Below are positions 32,002-33,268 of a DNA stretch of 33,268 nucleotides, piece after piece. Both the position numbers and the translations under genes were made by a program. This DNA is from Woeseia sp. (GTDB lineage Bacteria; Pseudomonadota; Gammaproteobacteria; Steroidobacterales; Woeseiaceae), in contig JABIUH010000214.1 of NCBI GenBank assembly GCA_018701055.1, forward strand, positions 1 through 33,268. Direction: 5' to 3'. The notes under the pieces were generated by a model. It was not told the origin of the DNA and searched no databases. It saw nothing but the letters and a program-made list of their open reading frames with translations. Each line of letters begins with the position of its first letter. Within the stretch, counting starts at the first letter, position 1.

Positions 32002-33231
32002 CTACTGCCCAGAAAGACTCAATTGCTGACTGTAGTGGTAATTCAATACGTTGTCTCCCCAACCTTCGACTCGTTGGCTCACCATGCTCTTGTTAACGTG
32101 AAAATAGATTGGAATCACGGGGTGATCCGCTAGCATGACGCTCTCGGCCTCGCCCAGAATAATCTCACGGCGCTTAAAGTCGATCTGCTCGGCCGCCCGA
32201 TCCATTAAGGAATCGTAATGAGGGTTCTGATAACCCACGAGATTCGACGGATTACCACTTTCGAGGATGCTCAAGAAGGCATGTGCGTCATTATAATCGC
32301 CCGACCAACTCAAGCGAAAAACATCAACACCAACCTTCTGACCGATATTCGCGAGCATCACGCGTAGATCTTCATTGACCAGCGTGACTTCGACGCCCAG
32401 CGCTTCAAGCCACATCGATTGCACGGCGAGCGCGATTCTCTGCTGCGCATTAGATGTGTTGTAACGAACCTCCAATTTAAACGGCTTGTTGGGTCCGAAA
32501 CCGGCCGCTCGATACAACTGACGAGCTTTTTCGTTCCGTTCGACTTGTGTCATCGACGTATAAGAAAGGCGGCGTGGTTGGTATCCTGCTACGCCTTCCG
32601 GCACCCAACTATAGGCTGGCGACTCACCGCGGCCGACAACATTGGTCGCGATAGCTTCGCGATCAATTGCCAGCGAGAGTGCCTGGCGCAGTTTTGAGTT
32701 CCTGGAAAACTTAGGATTGCTTAAATTGAATCCGTAGTAATACACACCGAGTGATGGCGAGGTGCGCACCTCGTCCGGTCTTTCCTTGAGCATTTGCGCA
32801 AATGCTGCCGTCGGTATGCTTTGCGTGATATCCAACTCACCCGCACGATAACGATTGAGCTCTGTCATCGGTTGCGGTATCACATAGAAACGCACACGGT
32901 CGATCGCAGTATGGGTGTTGTCCCAGTAGTGTTCATTGCGCACTAATTCAATGTAAGAACCAACCTCCCAGGCATGCAGTTTGTATGCCCCACTGCTAAC
33001 CAGGTTTCCGGGATGCGAGTACGCGTCGCCGTGTTGCTCAATCGAACCTCGATGAACGGGAAATGTGCTCGGGTGCGTAAGCAAACTGAGAAAATACGGT
33101 ACCGGCCGTTGCAATCGAATTTGCAATTTATAGGGGTTGATTGCGACGACGCCGAGTTGATCGGTGAAACCGCCCAGTGGATGTTGTTCGCCGAGGGCAC
33201 CACGAACACGGCCTCGGCGGCCCGCCTCCAC
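32002..33231 (-). CDS. Oligopeptide-binding protein (OppA-like), 5'-incomplete
   Basis: 409 residues of the SBP_bac_5 family, covering roughly the C-terminal three quarters. LGVVAINPYKLQIRLQRPVPYFLSLLTHPSTFPVHR, NLVSSGAYKLHAWEVG, YYYGFNLSNPKFSRNSKLRQALSLAIDREAI and FRLSWSGDYNDAHAFLSIL are typical of OppA/MppA. The signal peptide and first domain are absent. The frame is closed upstream by an in-frame TAG at 33238-33240, so the GTG at 33231 is not a credible true start; the first dozen or so residues (EAGRRGRVRG) look out of frame. This is a truncated gene, a frameshift or a faulty contig end. It is the first gene of the oligopeptide transporter operon. Confidence 0.85.
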   Translation of the reverse strand: MEAGRRGRVRGALGEQHPLGGFTDQLGVVAINPYKLQIRLQRPVPYFLSLLTHPSTFPVHRGSIEQHGDAYSHPGNLVSSGAYKLHAWEVGSYIELVRNEHYWDNTHTAIDRVRFYVIPQPMTELNRYRAGELDITQSIPTAAFAQMLKERPDEVRTSPSLGVYYYGFNLSNPKFSRNSKLRQALSLAIDREAIATNVVGRGESPAYSWVPEGVAGYQPRRLSYTSMTQVERNEKARQLYRAAGFGPNKPFKLEVRYNTSNAQQRIALAVQSMWLEALGVEVTLVNEDLRVMLANIGQKVGVDVFRLSWSGDYNDAHAFLSILESGNPSNLVGYQNPHYDSLMDRAAEQIDFKRREIILGEAESVMLADHPVIPIYFHVNKSMVSQRVEGWGDNVLNYHYSQQLSLSGQ

Positions 33232-33268
33232 GTCAATCTAGGCTACGACTTCGACCTCGCGGCCTGCC

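Noticed and set aside
33181..33267. Rightward coding frame at the window end
   Set aside because: It is open but only about 29 codons long, has no recognised family and may be contig-end artefact.

Overview
The window looks like chromosomal DNA of a gammaproteobacterium, at roughly 50% GC. The evidence is a full F1Fo operon in the order atpI-B-E-F-H-A-G-D-C beside rsmG-parA-parB, a prpBCD methylcitrate operon, a YdgA-like DUF945 protein and an OppABC/DF transporter. Several features (a TAT-exported flavoprotein, many exported hydrolases, REP-type palindromes with a RayT transposase) suggest a free-living marine or sediment lineage. That last placement is a guess from gene content, not a phylogeny. 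Layout: 1-288 is the 3' end of a phosphodiesterase/nucleotide pyrophosphatase gene. 369-1206 is a RayT transposase gene bracketed by two REP hairpins; the second one also lies just past atpC as a likely operon terminator. 1215-8510 is the ATP synthase operon, read leftward. 8731-10145 holds two rightward genes (a degenerate-looking EAL protein and an 80-residue SPFH-tail-like protein) set between the atp and par blocks, which normally adjoin. 10233-12640 is rsmG-parA-parB read leftward; between rsmG and parA lies a duplicated copy of the parA 5' end that forms a 17-codon leader ORF. 12668-14644 is an exported S9 peptidase. 14823-18350 is prpB-prpC-prpD for propionyl-CoA breakdown. 18650-22388 holds an exported methyltransferase-like lipoprotein, a signal-peptide-bearing MhpD-type hydratase and a TAT flavoprotein. 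22393-26433 is a leftward set: lipoprotein beta-lactamase-fold hydrolase, AcuI/YhdH-type reductase, metallo-beta-lactamase-fold hydrolase and diheme cytochrome c. 26598-27923 is DUF945. 27924-28415 is a repeat-rich gap with a 128-bp inverted-repeat element. 28416-33231 is an oligopeptide ABC transporter whose binding-protein gene loses its frame near the window end. How they fit together: the housekeeping half (ATP synthase, chromosome partitioning, 16S rRNA methylation) is the usual origin-proximal set. The accessory half is rich in secreted enzymes and nutrient uptake: peptidase plus oligopeptide transporter for peptides, methylcitrate cycle plus an AcuI-like reductase for C3 acyl-CoA, and a possible periplasmic oxidation module (TAT flavoprotein with cytochrome c nearby). 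Most non-coding structure is palindromic: at least five copies of a GGTCAGAG/CTCTGACC palindrome sit at gene ends, in two subfamilies, together with the RayT that probably mobilises such elements. No rRNA, tRNA, CRISPR array, complete insertion sequence or parS-like site was recognised.
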